From Nocardiopsis sp. CC223A (GTDB lineage Bacteria > Actinomycetota > Actinomycetes > Streptosporangiales > Streptosporangiaceae): a stretch of DNA of 64,000 bases. Below, one piece after another: positions 7,700-19,406 of this stretch (positions are counted from its first letter, which is position 1; each line of letters opens with the position of its first letter). The notes below the pieces were generated by a model that worked only from the letters and a program-made list of their open reading frames with translations, ran no database searches and had not been told where the DNA came from. Position numbers and translations under genes: made by a program. Location of the stretch: the NCBI RefSeq assembly GCF_030766825.1, contig NZ_JASFDV010000001.1:124001-188000 (forward strand), read 5' to 3'.

Positions 7700-8496
7700 C
7701 CACCGACACCACCACCGCCACCACGGCCGACGCCGCCGTGCGGCCGTCGTCCCCGTTCCGGGACACCTGGCTGGTCTTCGTCCGGCAGTTCCGACCGCTG
7801 CTGCACCGCCCGGTCTTCCTGCTGTTCGGCATGCTCCAGCCGATCCTGTACCTGGTGCTGTTCGCGCCGCTGCTCACCGGCCTGGCCGGGGCCCAGGGGC
7901 AGAACCCCTGGCAGTGGTTCGTGCCGGGGCTGCTGGTCATGCTCGCTCTGTTCACCGGCGGTTTCGCCGGGTTCGGGCTGCTGCCGGAGATCGCCTCGGG
8001 GGCGCACGAGCGGCTGATGGCGACCCCGGCCAGCCGGGTGGCGCTGCTGCTGGGGCGGGTGCTGCGCGACGTGGCCGTCATGGCGATGCAGATGGTGCTC
8101 ATCGTCGTCCTGGTCGCACCGTTCGGGTTCCGCGTCCCGGTGCTCGGCTTCGCCGTCGGCCTGCTGCTGCTCGTCGTGCTGGGGATCGGCCTGTCGTCGC
8201 TGTCGTACCTGGTCGCCCTCAAGGTGGAGCAGACCTACGTGTTCGCGCCCATCGTGCAGACCGCCGTGATGCCGCTGATGCTGCTGTCGGGGGTGCTGCT
8301 GCCGATGGACCTGGCACCGGGCTGGCTGTACGCGCTCTCCCGGGCCAACCCCATCGCCTACGTGGTGGACGCGGAGCGGGCGCTGTTCGCCGGCGAGTGG
8401 ACCGCGGCCGTGGGCATCGGCTGGGCGGTGGCCCTGGTGACCACCCTGCTGGTCCTGGCGCTGGGGTCGCGGGCGATGCGCCGGATCTCCGCCTGA
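7696..8496 (+). CDS. DrrB-like ABC-2 type transporter permease
   Basis: 266 aa, GTG start in the GTGA overlap with the ATPase stop, indicating translational coupling. A 30-residue Thr/Ala-rich cytoplasmic N-terminus precedes six hydrophobic segments, with the ABC-2 signature region GLLPEIASGAHERLMATPASR after the second. It forms the membrane channel of the exporter. Confidence 0.9.
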   Translation: MTTDTTTATTADAAVRPSSPFRDTWLVFVRQFRPLLHRPVFLLFGMLQPILYLVLFAPLLTGLAGAQGQNPWQWFVPGLLVMLALFTGGFAGFGLLPEIASGAHERLMATPASRVALLLGRVLRDVAVMAMQMVLIVVLVAPFGFRVPVLGFAVGLLLLVVLGIGLSSLSYLVALKVEQTYVFAPIVQTAVMPLMLLSGVLLPMDLAPGWLYALSRANPIAYVVDAERALFAGEWTAAVGIGWAVALVTTLLVLALGSRAMRRISA

Positions 8497-8607
8497 CCTC
8501 GCCCTACCGGCCCCGACCTCGTCCGCCGCGAGCGGAAAAATCCGCTGCATGGGAAGTTTGTGCAGGTGAACGCGTGTCGAAGAGGTGGTGGAATCGTGAC
8601 CGCATCG

Positions 8608-8634
8608 TTTGCACTCTCCCATGCCGAGTGCTAA
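8608..8634. promoter_or_regulatory. CIRCE element 1 (HrcA site)
   Basis: TTTGCACTC - 9 nt - GAGTGCTAA. One base off the consensus left arm TTAGCACTC. Lies 166 bp before the groEL start. Confidence 0.93.
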
Positions 8635-8646
8635 AAAGGGATCTGG

Positions 8647-8673
8647 TTAGCACTCGCCCCGGCTGAGTGCTAA
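8647..8673. promoter_or_regulatory. CIRCE element 2 (HrcA site), perfect
   Basis: TTAGCACTC - GCCCCGGCT - GAGTGCTAA matches the CIRCE consensus exactly. It follows the first copy by 12 bp. HrcA repression of groEL, relieved by heat, is established for this element. Confidence 0.97.
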
Positions 8674-10428
<1,755 letters not shown>

Positions 10429-10474
10429 GTCCCACCGCTTCCGGGGTCGGGATACGCGACCCCAGCCCGCGACG

Positions 10475-10505
10475 ACCGGGCGGCCCTTCGGGGCCGCCCG
10501 GTTTC
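10475..10505 (+). terminator. groEL terminator hairpin
   Basis: Perfect 12-bp stem ACCGGGCGGCCC / GGGCCGCCCGGT with a stable TTCG tetraloop and a short TTTC after it, 47 bp past the groEL stop. Confidence 0.88.
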
Positions 10506-10882
10506 GCGTGTCCGGGGCCCGTTCCGGTGCCCGGGGCCGTACGCTCCCGGGGTCTGCCCGCCGGTCGGTCCCGGACGATGAGGGCGCGGACGGCGGTCGA
10601 CCTCCCGGCGCGGCTCCACCGCCGTGCCCACCACCACCGCCGCAGGCGCGGGCGGCACCACGAACGCCATCGGGTCGCCGAACCCGGTCGGCGCACCCCA
10701 GGCGGTCGCGACCACCGCCGCCACCCTGCTGCCCGCCGCCGCCCCGGGCGGCCCGGCCGCCGCCGTCCCCGGACCCGGATGCCCTGATTCCTGCGCCGGG
10801 AGGAGCCCGGAGGTTATTCTGCGAAGTGTCGGGCGGGCGGGTGCACGCAGCGTTACGCTCCTGCCCGGAGGTGCAAGACGAG
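10506..10882. other. Intergenic, no gene recognised
   Basis: 377 bp of GC-rich DNA between the groEL terminator and the Uma2 gene. Short open frames exist, but their composition is Pro/Gly/Ala-rich without family resemblance. GGAGGTG at 10868-10874 serves the downstream start. Confidence 0.5.
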
Positions 10883-11497
10883 ATGAGCCTGGCTATGACG
10901 GAGATCGCTCCGGAGACGGAGACGTCGCGATGGGACTACCTTCTCGGCACCTGGCGAGAGCTGGACGTGCCCGACGGTTGGCGGGCCGAGATCCTCGACG
11001 GCAACGGAGTCGTACTGGTGGCCCCCCCTTCCGATCCGCACAACTACATCGCAGTCCGGGTGACTCGAACTCTGAACCGCGCGATCCCTGATGATTGGGA
11101 TGTGTATCAGACACTGGGCATCCAGATCCCGGCCGTCGAGCGTCTGTTCGTGCCCGACCTGGTCGTCATGCCCGAGAAGGTGGTGCTCGACCCGACCCGG
11201 TCCCCCTGCCCCGCGCACGAGGCCGAACTCGTGGTGGAGATCGTCTCCAAGAGCAGCGGGGACACCGACCGCAAGCGGAAGCTCTGGGGCTATGCCCATG
11301 CTCCTGTGCCGCTTTACCTGCTCATCGATGCCTGGGCCGATGCCGGGCCCTCGGTGACGCTCTACGAGAACCCCGGCAACGGCATGTACCACAAGGCGAC
11401 CAGCGTGCTCTTCGGCGAGACCATCGAGCTCCCCGACCCCTTCGGGATCGAGCTCGATACCTCCCGTTTCCCCGCTCCGGACCAGTGGCCGACGTGA
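10883..11497 (+). CDS. Uma2-family (DUF820) PD-(D/E)XK nuclease-fold protein
   Basis: 204 aa. The restriction-endonuclease-like core is visible: Asp in LFVPDLVVM (about residue 92), then AELVVEIVSKSSGDTDRKRK (about 113-132), where Glu and Lys complete the D...ExK pattern, and YLLID follows. The ATG at 10883 sits 8 bp after GGAGGTG; ATG 10895 is an alternative. Uma2 proteins are abundant in actinobacteria and cyanobacteria and of unclear cellular role. Codon use is less GC-extreme than the neighbours. Confidence 0.85.
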   Translation: MSLAMTEIAPETETSRWDYLLGTWRELDVPDGWRAEILDGNGVVLVAPPSDPHNYIAVRVTRTLNRAIPDDWDVYQTLGIQIPAVERLFVPDLVVMPEKVVLDPTRSPCPAHEAELVVEIVSKSSGDTDRKRKLWGYAHAPVPLYLLIDAWADAGPSVTLYENPGNGMYHKATSVLFGETIELPDPFGIELDTSRFPAPDQWPT

Positions 11498-11533
11498 CGT
11501 CGCCGGGGCGTCGCCCCTGATGTCCGACGGACC

Positions 11534-11562
11534 GGCCGGGCGCCCCACGGGGCGGCCCGGCC
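11534..11562. terminator. Convergent terminator hairpin
   Basis: GGCCGGGCGCCCC pairs with GGGGCGGCCCGGCC (one bulge, 2-nt loop) between the convergent Uma2 and ABC exporter genes. Confidence 0.7.
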
Positions 11563-11587
11563 GCCGCCGTTCCCGGGCCCCGCAGGG

Positions 11588-13357
11588 TCAGGAGTCGCCG
11601 TGCCAGGCGTGCCAGAGGGCGGCGTAGGAGCCCCCGGCGGCGAGCAGTTCGTCGTGGGAGCCCAGCTCGGAGACACGGCCGTCCTCGACCACCGCGACGC
11701 GGTCGGCGTCGTGGGCGGTGTGCAGGCGGTGGGCGATCGCCACCACCGTGCGTCCCGCCAGCACACCCGCCAGGGAACGCTCCAGGTGGCGGGCCGAGCC
11801 CGGGTCCATCAGCGAGGTCGCCTCGTCCAGCACCAGCACCTCCGGATCGGCGAGCACCACACGGGCCAGGGCCAGCTGCTGCACGTGGGCCGGGTCCAGG
11901 GCCAGGTGGCCCGAGCCGACCCTGGTGTCCAGGCCGTCGGGCAGGGCGCGCACCCAGCCGTCGGCGTCCACCGCGGCCAGCGCACGCCACAGGGCGTCGC
12001 GGTCCACCTCGTCGCGGTCCAGGGCCAGCGCCAGGTTCTCGGCGACGGTACCGCGGAACACGTGGCTCTCCTGGCTGAGCAGGATCGCCTTGTCCCGGCG
12101 GGCCTGCGGGGCGAGCCCGGTCAGGTCCTCGCCGCCCACCCGGACGGTCCCGGAGGCGGGTGTGTGGATGCCCGCGATGAGCTTGCCCAGGGTGGACTTG
12201 CCCGCCCCGCTGGGGCCCACCACGGCCAGCCGCTCGCCCGGGGCCAGGGACAGGTCGACCCCGTGCAGGACCTCGGCGTCGGTGTAGCCGAAGCGCAGCC
12301 CGGAGATCTCCACGGCGCCCGGTGTCCCCGGGCCGCCGGAGCCGGCATCCTCGGCGGTGTCCTCGACCAGCTCCACGCCGATCAGGCGGCGCAGGCTCGT
12401 GAACCCCATCATCAGACTGTCCACCTGGTCGATGAGCAGGTCCACCGGCCGCACCACCTGCACGGCCAGGAACACCGCCGTGGCGATCTGCCCGACCGTC
12501 AGCTCCCCCTGGGCGTGCAGGTACGCCGCGGCCAGGAACGTCACCGCGGTCGGCAGCAGGTAGGAGAACTCCAGCGTCGGATACCACACGGTGCGCAGCC
12601 ACAGCGTGTACCGCTCGGCCAGGTAGGCACGGCCGATCCGCTCGTCGGTACGCCGCCGCTGGCGGTCCTGGCGGCCCAGCGCCTCCAGGGTGTGCGCCCC
12701 CTCGACGGTGTCGGTCACCCCCTGGGTGAGCTCCGAGTAGGTGTCCAGCTCGCGCAGGTAGCCGCCCGGCGCGCGACGGGCGTACCAGCGGGTGGACAGC
12801 CAGACGATCACCGCCGACGGCAGCCACGCGAGCAGCAGCACGGGGTGCAGCACGGCGAGCGCACCGAAGATGACGACCACCGTCACCCCGCTCACCACCA
12901 TCACCGGGATCGAATGGCGGACGGTGTGGCTGAGGTGGCCCACGTCGCGGCCGGTGCGCGCCATCAGGTCGCCGCTGCCCGCGCGCTCCACGGTGCCCAG
13001 CGGCAGGCGCAGCACGGCCCGCACGAAACCCTCGCGCAGCTCGGCCAGGACCGCCTCGCCGAACCGGATGGACAGCGCCACCGACACCAGCGTGAGCGCA
13101 GCGTGGCAGAGCAGGGCGCCGACCACGATGAGCGCCATCGTGTCGATCCGCCCCGGGTCGGCCGACGCGCGCACCGCGTCGATGATCCGGCCCAGCATCC
13201 ACGGCGGTGCCAGCGCGGCCAGTGCGGCCAGCCCGTACAGGCCGACCACCGCGGCCAGGACGCCGCCGTGGCCGCGCAGCAGCCCGGACAGCCGGGCCCA
13301 CACCATCGGGGACGGGGCGACCGGCAGCAGGCCCCGGCGTTCGTCGGTGGTGGTCAC
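11588..13357 (-). CDS. ABC exporter half B: intact Walker A/B, lost signature motif
   Basis: 589 aa, fused transmembrane domain (about 1-325, six segments) and nucleotide-binding domain (about 345-589). Walker A GPSGAGKST (381-389), Walker B VLVLDE (507-512) and the switch His543 in AIAHRLH are canonical. The signature LSGGQ is replaced by LDPAH (487-491), although the flanking QLALAR helix is kept. The GTG start at 13357 overlaps the stop of the upstream partner (GTGA), so the two are translated together and surely form a heterodimer. The substrate is unknown; small peptide or drug export is usual for this class. Confidence 0.9.
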   Translation of the reverse strand: MTTTDERRGLLPVAPSPMVWARLSGLLRGHGGVLAAVVGLYGLAALAALAPPWMLGRIIDAVRASADPGRIDTMALIVVGALLCHAALTLVSVALSIRFGEAVLAELREGFVRAVLRLPLGTVERAGSGDLMARTGRDVGHLSHTVRHSIPVMVVSGVTVVVIFGALAVLHPVLLLAWLPSAVIVWLSTRWYARRAPGGYLRELDTYSELTQGVTDTVEGAHTLEALGRQDRQRRRTDERIGRAYLAERYTLWLRTVWYPTLEFSYLLPTAVTFLAAAYLHAQGELTVGQIATAVFLAVQVVRPVDLLIDQVDSLMMGFTSLRRLIGVELVEDTAEDAGSGGPGTPGAVEISGLRFGYTDAEVLHGVDLSLAPGERLAVVGPSGAGKSTLGKLIAGIHTPASGTVRVGGEDLTGLAPQARRDKAILLSQESHVFRGTVAENLALALDRDEVDRDALWRALAAVDADGWVRALPDGLDTRVGSGHLALDPAHVQQLALARVVLADPEVLVLDEATSLMDPGSARHLERSLAGVLAGRTVVAIAHRLHTAHDADRVAVVEDGRVSELGSHDELLAAGGSYAALWHAWHGDS

Positions 13358-15072
13358 GGCTGTTCCTCCAGCACGGTGCGCAGAACGGTGGCGGTGTATC
13401 CGGGTTCGGACGCCAGCAGGTCGTGGTGGGCGCCCTCGGCGGCCACCCGGCCGTCGCGGACGAACCGCACGTGGTCGGTGCGGTCCAGCAGCAGCGGGCT
13501 GGTGGTGACCAGCACCGTGGTGCGCCCGGAGCGCTCGGCCGCCAGCCGGGCGCCGATGGCGGCCTCGGAGTGGGCGTCCACGGCGGAGGCGGGCTCCACC
13601 AGCACCAGGACGTCGGGGTCGTGGGCGAGCGCCCGGGCCAGCCGCAACCGCTGCTGCTGGCCGCCGGAGTACTCGCGGCCGCGTTCGGTGAGCAGCGCGT
13701 CCCACCCGTCCGGGGACTGGCGGACCACGTCCTCGGCGGCGGCGACCCGCACCACTTCGGCCAGGCGCTCTTCCGGCAGGCCGCCGTCGGGCGCCAGCTC
13801 GTCCCGCAGCGGACCGGAGAACAGGTGGGCGTCGTTGGCGGCGACCAGGACACGGTCGCGAACCTCGCGCAGCGGCAGGTCGGACAGCGGGACCGAGCGC
13901 CCGGTGGCCTCCTCCACCAGGTGCCCGCCCTCGGCGTAGCGGCCCAGCCGGGCGGAGATCGCGGTGGCGTCGGCGGGGTCGGCGCACACCACGGCGGTGA
14001 GCAGTCCCGCCGGGACGCGCACCCCGCTGGCCGGGTCGTACAGGCCGCAGGGGCCGGTCGGCGCCTCGGCGGGCGTCTCGGGGTCGGGGTGGTCGTGGTC
14101 CAGGGACAGCACCCGCGTCACCCGCCCGGCGGCGACCCGCGCGGAGATGTACAGGGACACGCTGTGCATCAGGTGGCGGACGGCCACGGCCAGGTTGGTG
14201 GTGAACCCGTAGAACGCCACCAACTGCCCGACGGTGATCTCCCCGTTCAGGGCCAGACGCGCGCCGTACCAGACGATCCCGACCAGGAGCAGCCCCGGGT
14301 ACAGCTCGCGCAGGGCCTGGAGGGCGGCGTCCATCCAGCCCACCCGCACCCCGGCGGCGCGCACCTCCTGGGACTCCTCGCGGTACCGCTCGCCGACGGT
14401 GCGCTCACCGCCCACGCCGCGCAGCACGCGCAGCCCGGCCACCAGGTCGGAGGCCCGGGTGGTGAGCTCGGCCTTGCGGGTGCGCTGGTGCTCCTGGCGC
14501 CGGGCCAGGGGGCGCAGGACCGGGGCGATGCCGAGCATGATCAGCGGTACGGCGACGAGCACGATCAGGCCGAAGGTCACGTGCGAGGTGAGCATGAGGA
14601 CGGCCACGACCACCATGGACACCAGGGCGGCCACGAACACCGCGGACCGCTCCCAGAAGTCGCCGATCCGCTCGATGTCCTCGGTGCCCACCGCGATGAC
14701 CTCGCCGGAGGGCAGCCGCCGTGTCAGGGTGGGGCCCAGGTCCGCCGACCGCGAGCAGATCACCTGCACGGTGCGGTACGAGGAGGCGTACCAGTTGAAG
14801 CACTCGGCCCGGTGCGCCAGCGGGATGAACACGGTGCAGACGACGATGATCGCGCCCAGGACCCCGGCCCAGGTCAGTACCGACCGGGTGTCCAGCCCGG
14901 AGTCCAGGGCCGCGCCGACGGCGGCGGACAGCAGGACGGAGCCGGCGCTGTACGCGCTCGTGAGCGTCCCCGCCCACAGCAGCGGGCGCCACTCCTTCCG
15001 TGCCATCCAGAGCAGGAAACGGTCGGCGGAGCGGTGGTCGGGAACGCCCGGAGGCTGGGGAAGGTCGCGCAC
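13354..15072 (-). CDS. ABC exporter half A: intact signature, lost Walker A, Walker B Asp and His switch
   Basis: 572 aa with an N-terminal six-helix transmembrane domain and a C-terminal ATPase-like domain. The signature YSGGQQQRLRLARAL (468-482) is intact. At the Walker A position the chain reads VVCADPADATA (361-371), without the GxxGxGKST pattern; the Walker B Asp is Val492 in VLVLVEP, and the His switch is replaced in VLVTTSPLLL. Only the partner can bind ATP canonically, opposite this signature. Start GTG 15072 is chosen from homology; no strong ribosome site is seen. Confidence 0.88.
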   Translation of the reverse strand: MRDLPQPPGVPDHRSADRFLLWMARKEWRPLLWAGTLTSAYSAGSVLLSAAVGAALDSGLDTRSVLTWAGVLGAIIVVCTVFIPLAHRAECFNWYASSYRTVQVICSRSADLGPTLTRRLPSGEVIAVGTEDIERIGDFWERSAVFVAALVSMVVVAVLMLTSHVTFGLIVLVAVPLIMLGIAPVLRPLARRQEHQRTRKAELTTRASDLVAGLRVLRGVGGERTVGERYREESQEVRAAGVRVGWMDAALQALRELYPGLLLVGIVWYGARLALNGEITVGQLVAFYGFTTNLAVAVRHLMHSVSLYISARVAAGRVTRVLSLDHDHPDPETPAEAPTGPCGLYDPASGVRVPAGLLTAVVCADPADATAISARLGRYAEGGHLVEEATGRSVPLSDLPLREVRDRVLVAANDAHLFSGPLRDELAPDGGLPEERLAEVVRVAAAEDVVRQSPDGWDALLTERGREYSGGQQQRLRLARALAHDPDVLVLVEPASAVDAHSEAAIGARLAAERSGRTTVLVTTSPLLLDRTDHVRFVRDGRVAAEGAHHDLLASEPGYTATVLRTVLEEQP

Positions 15073-15135
15073 ACACGGACTGTAATCGCGAGCGCGGAGC
15101 CGGGGCCACTCATTTTCCGGCGGCGAAGGCCCTGT

Positions 15136-15555
15136 TCAGCGCACCTCTCCGGTGGTGTGCAGCCGCTCGATCAGGCGCTGGGTGGCGGGTGCGCAGCGTC
15201 CCCGGTCGGCGTGGCCGACCCAGGCGATCTCGGACACCTCGGCGCTGGGGTGCGGCTCGCCCTCGTGGTCGGCGGCGTAGCAGGCCATCCGCACCCGGGT
15301 ACCGGGCGCCTGGTCGTGGGCGACCTCGTCGACGACGGTGACGAGGCGGAAGGTGCCGGGGACGAGGGTGACGCCGACCTCCTCGCGGGCCTCGCGGGCC
15401 ACGGCCTGCTCGTCGGTCTCCCCGGGCTCGCGTTTGCCGCCGGGGGAGTAGAGGACGTCGCGTCCGCGGGAGCGGACGCACAGGACCCGGCCGTCGCGGA
15501 CGTGGACCCAGGCCAGGGCGTCGATGACGGCGGGCGGTGTGGTGGAGGCGGACAT
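15136..15555 (-). CDS. Nudix hydrolase
   Basis: 139 aa. The Nudix box is complete: GKREPGE, seven residues, then REAREEVGV (about 37-60), giving the G-x5-E-x7-R-E-x2-E-E-x-G pattern that binds Mg2+ and cleaves nucleoside-diphosphate linkages. The start ATG at 15555 precedes ALAWVHVRDGRVLCV, the first strand of the fold. The frame stays open upstream through the minisatellite, but that part is Pro/His/Arg repeat and not family-like. Substrate unknown; MutT-like house-cleaning is common. Confidence 0.9.
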   Translation of the reverse strand: MSASTTPPAVIDALAWVHVRDGRVLCVRSRGRDVLYSPGGKREPGETDEQAVAREAREEVGVTLVPGTFRLVTVVDEVAHDQAPGTRVRMACYAADHEGEPHPSAEVSEIAWVGHADRGRCAPATQRLIERLHTTGEVR

Positions 15556-15624
15556 GGGTTCCAGGGTAGGGGGGCGGACGCCCGGAGCCGGTGGAGCGGG
15601 CCGGTATGAGACGGGGACCACGCC

Positions 15625-15890
15625 CACGGGCCGTCTGTGAGTGGGCGGGTCTGCGCTTGCAGATGGTCCGTGAGCGGGGGTCTGTGCCTGCGGGTGGTCT
15701 GTGGGTGGGAGTGCCTGCGCCCGTGGGTCGTCTGTGGGCGGGGGTCTGTGCTCGTGGGTCGTCCGTGAGCGGGGGTCTGTGCTCGCGGGCGGTCCGTGAG
15801 CGGGGGGCTGCGCCCGTGGGCCGTCCGTGAGCGGGGGGCTGCGCCCGCAGGCGGTCCGTGAGTGGGCGGATCTGCGCCCGTGGGCCGTCC
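15625..15890. repeat. 31/33-bp minisatellite, eight units plus a partial
   Basis: Units start at 15625, 15658, 15689, 15722, 15753, 15784, 15815 and 15846, with a partial at 15879. Five are 31 bp and three 33 bp; the core shared by most is GGTCCGTGAGCGGG. Unit lengths are not multiples of three, so it is not built as a coding repeat. It lies between the Nudix gene start and the cellulase promoter, in the shared upstream region of two divergent genes. Confidence 0.9.
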
Positions 15891-15932
15891 CTTGAAGGTG
15901 GTGGGCGGCGGGTGGTGGGCGGGCCGAGGTAA

Positions 15933-17384
<1,452 letters not shown>

Positions 17385-17392
17385 CCCCGCGG

Positions 17393-17788
17393 GCCGGGCG
17401 GACACCCCCCGCCGCCCGGCCCGTGCGGGGCCCGGAGTAACCGGTTACCGACGACGTGGACTTCTGAGAACCCTGTGACCTGTGCGACCCCCGAGGCGCA
17501 GGGGTCCTGCAACGTCCGGTACCGGCCCGGGTGGACACCCCTGCCGCCCGGCCCGTGCGGGGCCCGGAGTAGCCGGTTACCGACGACGTGGACTTCTGAG
17601 AACCCTGTGACCTGTGCGACCCCCGAGGCGCAGGGGTCCTGCAACGTCCGGTACCGGCCCGGGTGGACACCCCTGCCGCCCGGCCCGTGCGGGGCCTGGA
17701 ACAGCCGGTTACCGACGACGTGGACTTCTGAGAACCCTGTGACCTGTGCGACCCCCGAGGCGCAGGGGTCCTGCAACGTCCGGTACCG
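17393..17788. repeat. Three tandem copies of a 132-bp repeat
   Basis: The marker CCGGTTACCG recurs at 17441, 17573 and 17705, exactly 132 bp apart; units are almost identical (for example GTAACCGG, GTAGCCGG and ACAGCCGG variants). Each unit can form two hairpins: GGCCC-GTGCG-GGGCC, and GACCCC-CGAGGCGCA-GGGGTC. 132 is 44 codons, so frames stay open on both strands, but the predicted peptides are repeated Pro/Gly/Arg-rich sequence without family likeness. It fills the gap between the cellulase and the zeta-type gene. Confidence 0.92.
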
Positions 17789-17883
17789 GCCGCCGAAACC
17801 GCCCACCGGTCCCGCGGTAACGCACTACCATCACTCTGTGTCAGCGGCTGCGGGGCCGCCACGGGCCCCGGAAGGGTGACGAC

Positions 17884-18984
17884 ATGGCGACGGAAACGCC
17901 CCCGGTGCCCGGGGCGCTCGAACCCGGGGCGGCCGCCCCGGCCGTGGAGCCCCCTCCGGCCTCCACGGCCGCCCCCCTCCTGGCGGAGAGCCCCACGGGG
18001 GGCGTCCCCCCGCAGACCGAGGGCCGACGCCTGGCCGGGGAACGCGCCTACAACCTGTTCAGCGCCGCCATCGGCGCCTGCACGGCCAGAGGTCTGCGCG
18101 ACCGGGCCGCCGACCTGCTGGCGCGGGAGGCCCGCCTGCCCTTCCTCACCACGGACGAGGTCGAGCGCGCCGACGACGACCTCACCCGGACCCTGACCGG
18201 GCTGCGCTCCGCCCCGGTCCCGGACGCCGGTGAGGAGGTGGGTCCGCTCCCCGCGGCCGACGCCGCCGACCTCTTCGACCTGGGGCTGCGCGACCGGCTC
18301 ACCGGAAAGGCCCGCGAGCACCCGCGGCTGCTGCTGTTCGGCGGTCAGCCGGGGTCGGGCAAGTCCACCCTCCAGCGGCTGCTGCTGCCGGTGCTGCCCG
18401 AGGGCACCGTGAGCTACGACGGCGACGACCTGATGCGGCTGTCCCCGGACTACGAGCGGGCGATGCTCCGCGACGACCGGGCCGCCTCGCGCGCGGTCGC
18501 CGCCCAGGTCGGGGTGCTGCACGCATCCGCCATGGAGCACATCCGCTCCGGCCGGGTGGACGTGCTGTGCAGCCACCCGCTGGGGCGCGCCGACTGGGCG
18601 GCCGAGTGGGTGCGGGGCTTCCGCGAGGCGGGCTACCGGGTGGAGGTCGCCTTCCTGGCCGTCCACGCCTCCGTCAGCCGGTTCGCGATCGTGGACCGCT
18701 ACCAGCGCTCCCGCGAACAGCAGGGGTTCGGTCGTTGGCTGCCCGAGCACCTGCACGACCGCTTCTACCAGGGCGTGCCCAACACGGTCGAGTTCCTGGA
18801 GACCCACCGGCTGGTGGACTCCCTCTACGTGCTCTCCCGCGAGGGCGAGGTCCTCTATGCCAACCACCTGGACGCCGACGGCGACTGGCGTGCGGAGCCG
18901 TTCGGGCGGATCGCCCTGGAGGCCCAGCGCGGTCGCCGTGAACTCTGGCACCCCGACGACGGGGAGCCTCGGGTCGCGCCGTAG
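17884..18984 (+). CDS. Zeta-toxin-family kinase
   Basis: 366 aa. The P-loop is FGGQPGSGKST (about 153-163), then SYDGDDL (about 177-183), whose Asp is the usual catalytic position, and later CSHPLG and RYQRSREQQGFGRW, typical of zeta/PezT-like P-loop kinases that phosphorylate UDP-N-acetylglucosamine. About 150 N-terminal residues precede the kinase core: a Pro/Ala-rich start, then a helical segment (about 45-105). No separate epsilon-like antitoxin gene is adjacent; the N-terminal helical part could act in cis, but that is speculation. Start ATG 17884 after GAAGGGTGA. Confidence 0.82.
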   Translation: MATETPPVPGALEPGAAAPAVEPPPASTAAPLLAESPTGGVPPQTEGRRLAGERAYNLFSAAIGACTARGLRDRAADLLAREARLPFLTTDEVERADDDLTRTLTGLRSAPVPDAGEEVGPLPAADAADLFDLGLRDRLTGKAREHPRLLLFGGQPGSGKSTLQRLLLPVLPEGTVSYDGDDLMRLSPDYERAMLRDDRAASRAVAAQVGVLHASAMEHIRSGRVDVLCSHPLGRADWAAEWVRGFREAGYRVEVAFLAVHASVSRFAIVDRYQRSREQQGFGRWLPEHLHDRFYQGVPNTVEFLETHRLVDSLYVLSREGEVLYANHLDADGDWRAEPFGRIALEAQRGRRELWHPDDGEPRVAP

Positions 18985-19165
18985 AGCCCGGCGGGTTCGG
19001 CAGCCGGTTCCGCGAGCCGCCGCCGGGCCGCGTCCGGGGCCGGGACCTCCACCCGGGCGCCCGACCCGGCCGACCGCGCCGAGACCACCTCGGGTGAGGG
19101 GCCGTCGACCTCGAACCGGGTCCATCCGTCACCGCCGCGCTCCCCGAGGCGCAGCCGAGGGCGGC
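18985..19165 (-). pseudogene. Remnant of a WYL-domain regulator C-terminus
   Basis: The minus-strand translation contains GDGWTRFEVDGP and then SGARVEVPAPDAARRRLAEP and AGLYGATRG, resembling the C-terminal WCX/WYL end of YafY-type regulators (… VEVLAPDAVRRRLAE…ALYG). No start or HTH is present, and the frame continues into the zeta-gene antisense without the expected stop. Confidence 0.42.
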
Positions 19166-19275
19166 CGTCCCGGGCACGGCCCGGCTCTCCCTCGCCCGAC
19201 CGCCTCCGGGTGTTCGAGCAGGCCGTTCGGTGGGCGGTCCCACCCCGGGCGGGGCCGGTCCGCGAACGCCGCGAG

Positions 19276-19383
19276 GCCCTGTCCCCGTTCGGGGACGCGG
19301 GGCCGCCGGTCGTCGACCCGGTGGACATCGCCGAGGTGGCGGCCCGGGTGCTGCGGGACGGTACCCGCTCCGGGCGGGACCGG
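19276..19383 (+). pseudogene. Remnant of an NmrA/SDR-type oxidoreductase
   Basis: Plus-strand translation SPFGDAGPPVVDPVDIAEVA followed by ARVLRDG is the segment after the active site in NmrA-like NAD(P)-binding proteins. The preceding and following parts do not continue the family, so it is a short fragment. Confidence 0.4.
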
Positions 19384-19406
19384 GGCATACGCCCTAAAGT
19401 GCCCGC

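Noticed and set aside
10624..11091. 155-codon plus-strand frame before and across the Uma2 start
   Set aside because: Overlaps the Uma2 gene in another frame and shows no family resemblance.
15625..15890. CRISPR array
   Set aside because: Units are directly adjacent with no unique spacers, and no cas genes are near.
17393..17806. Protein made of 44-residue repeats from the 132-bp array
   Set aside because: Open on both strands only because 132 is a multiple of three; no ribosome site or plausible composition.
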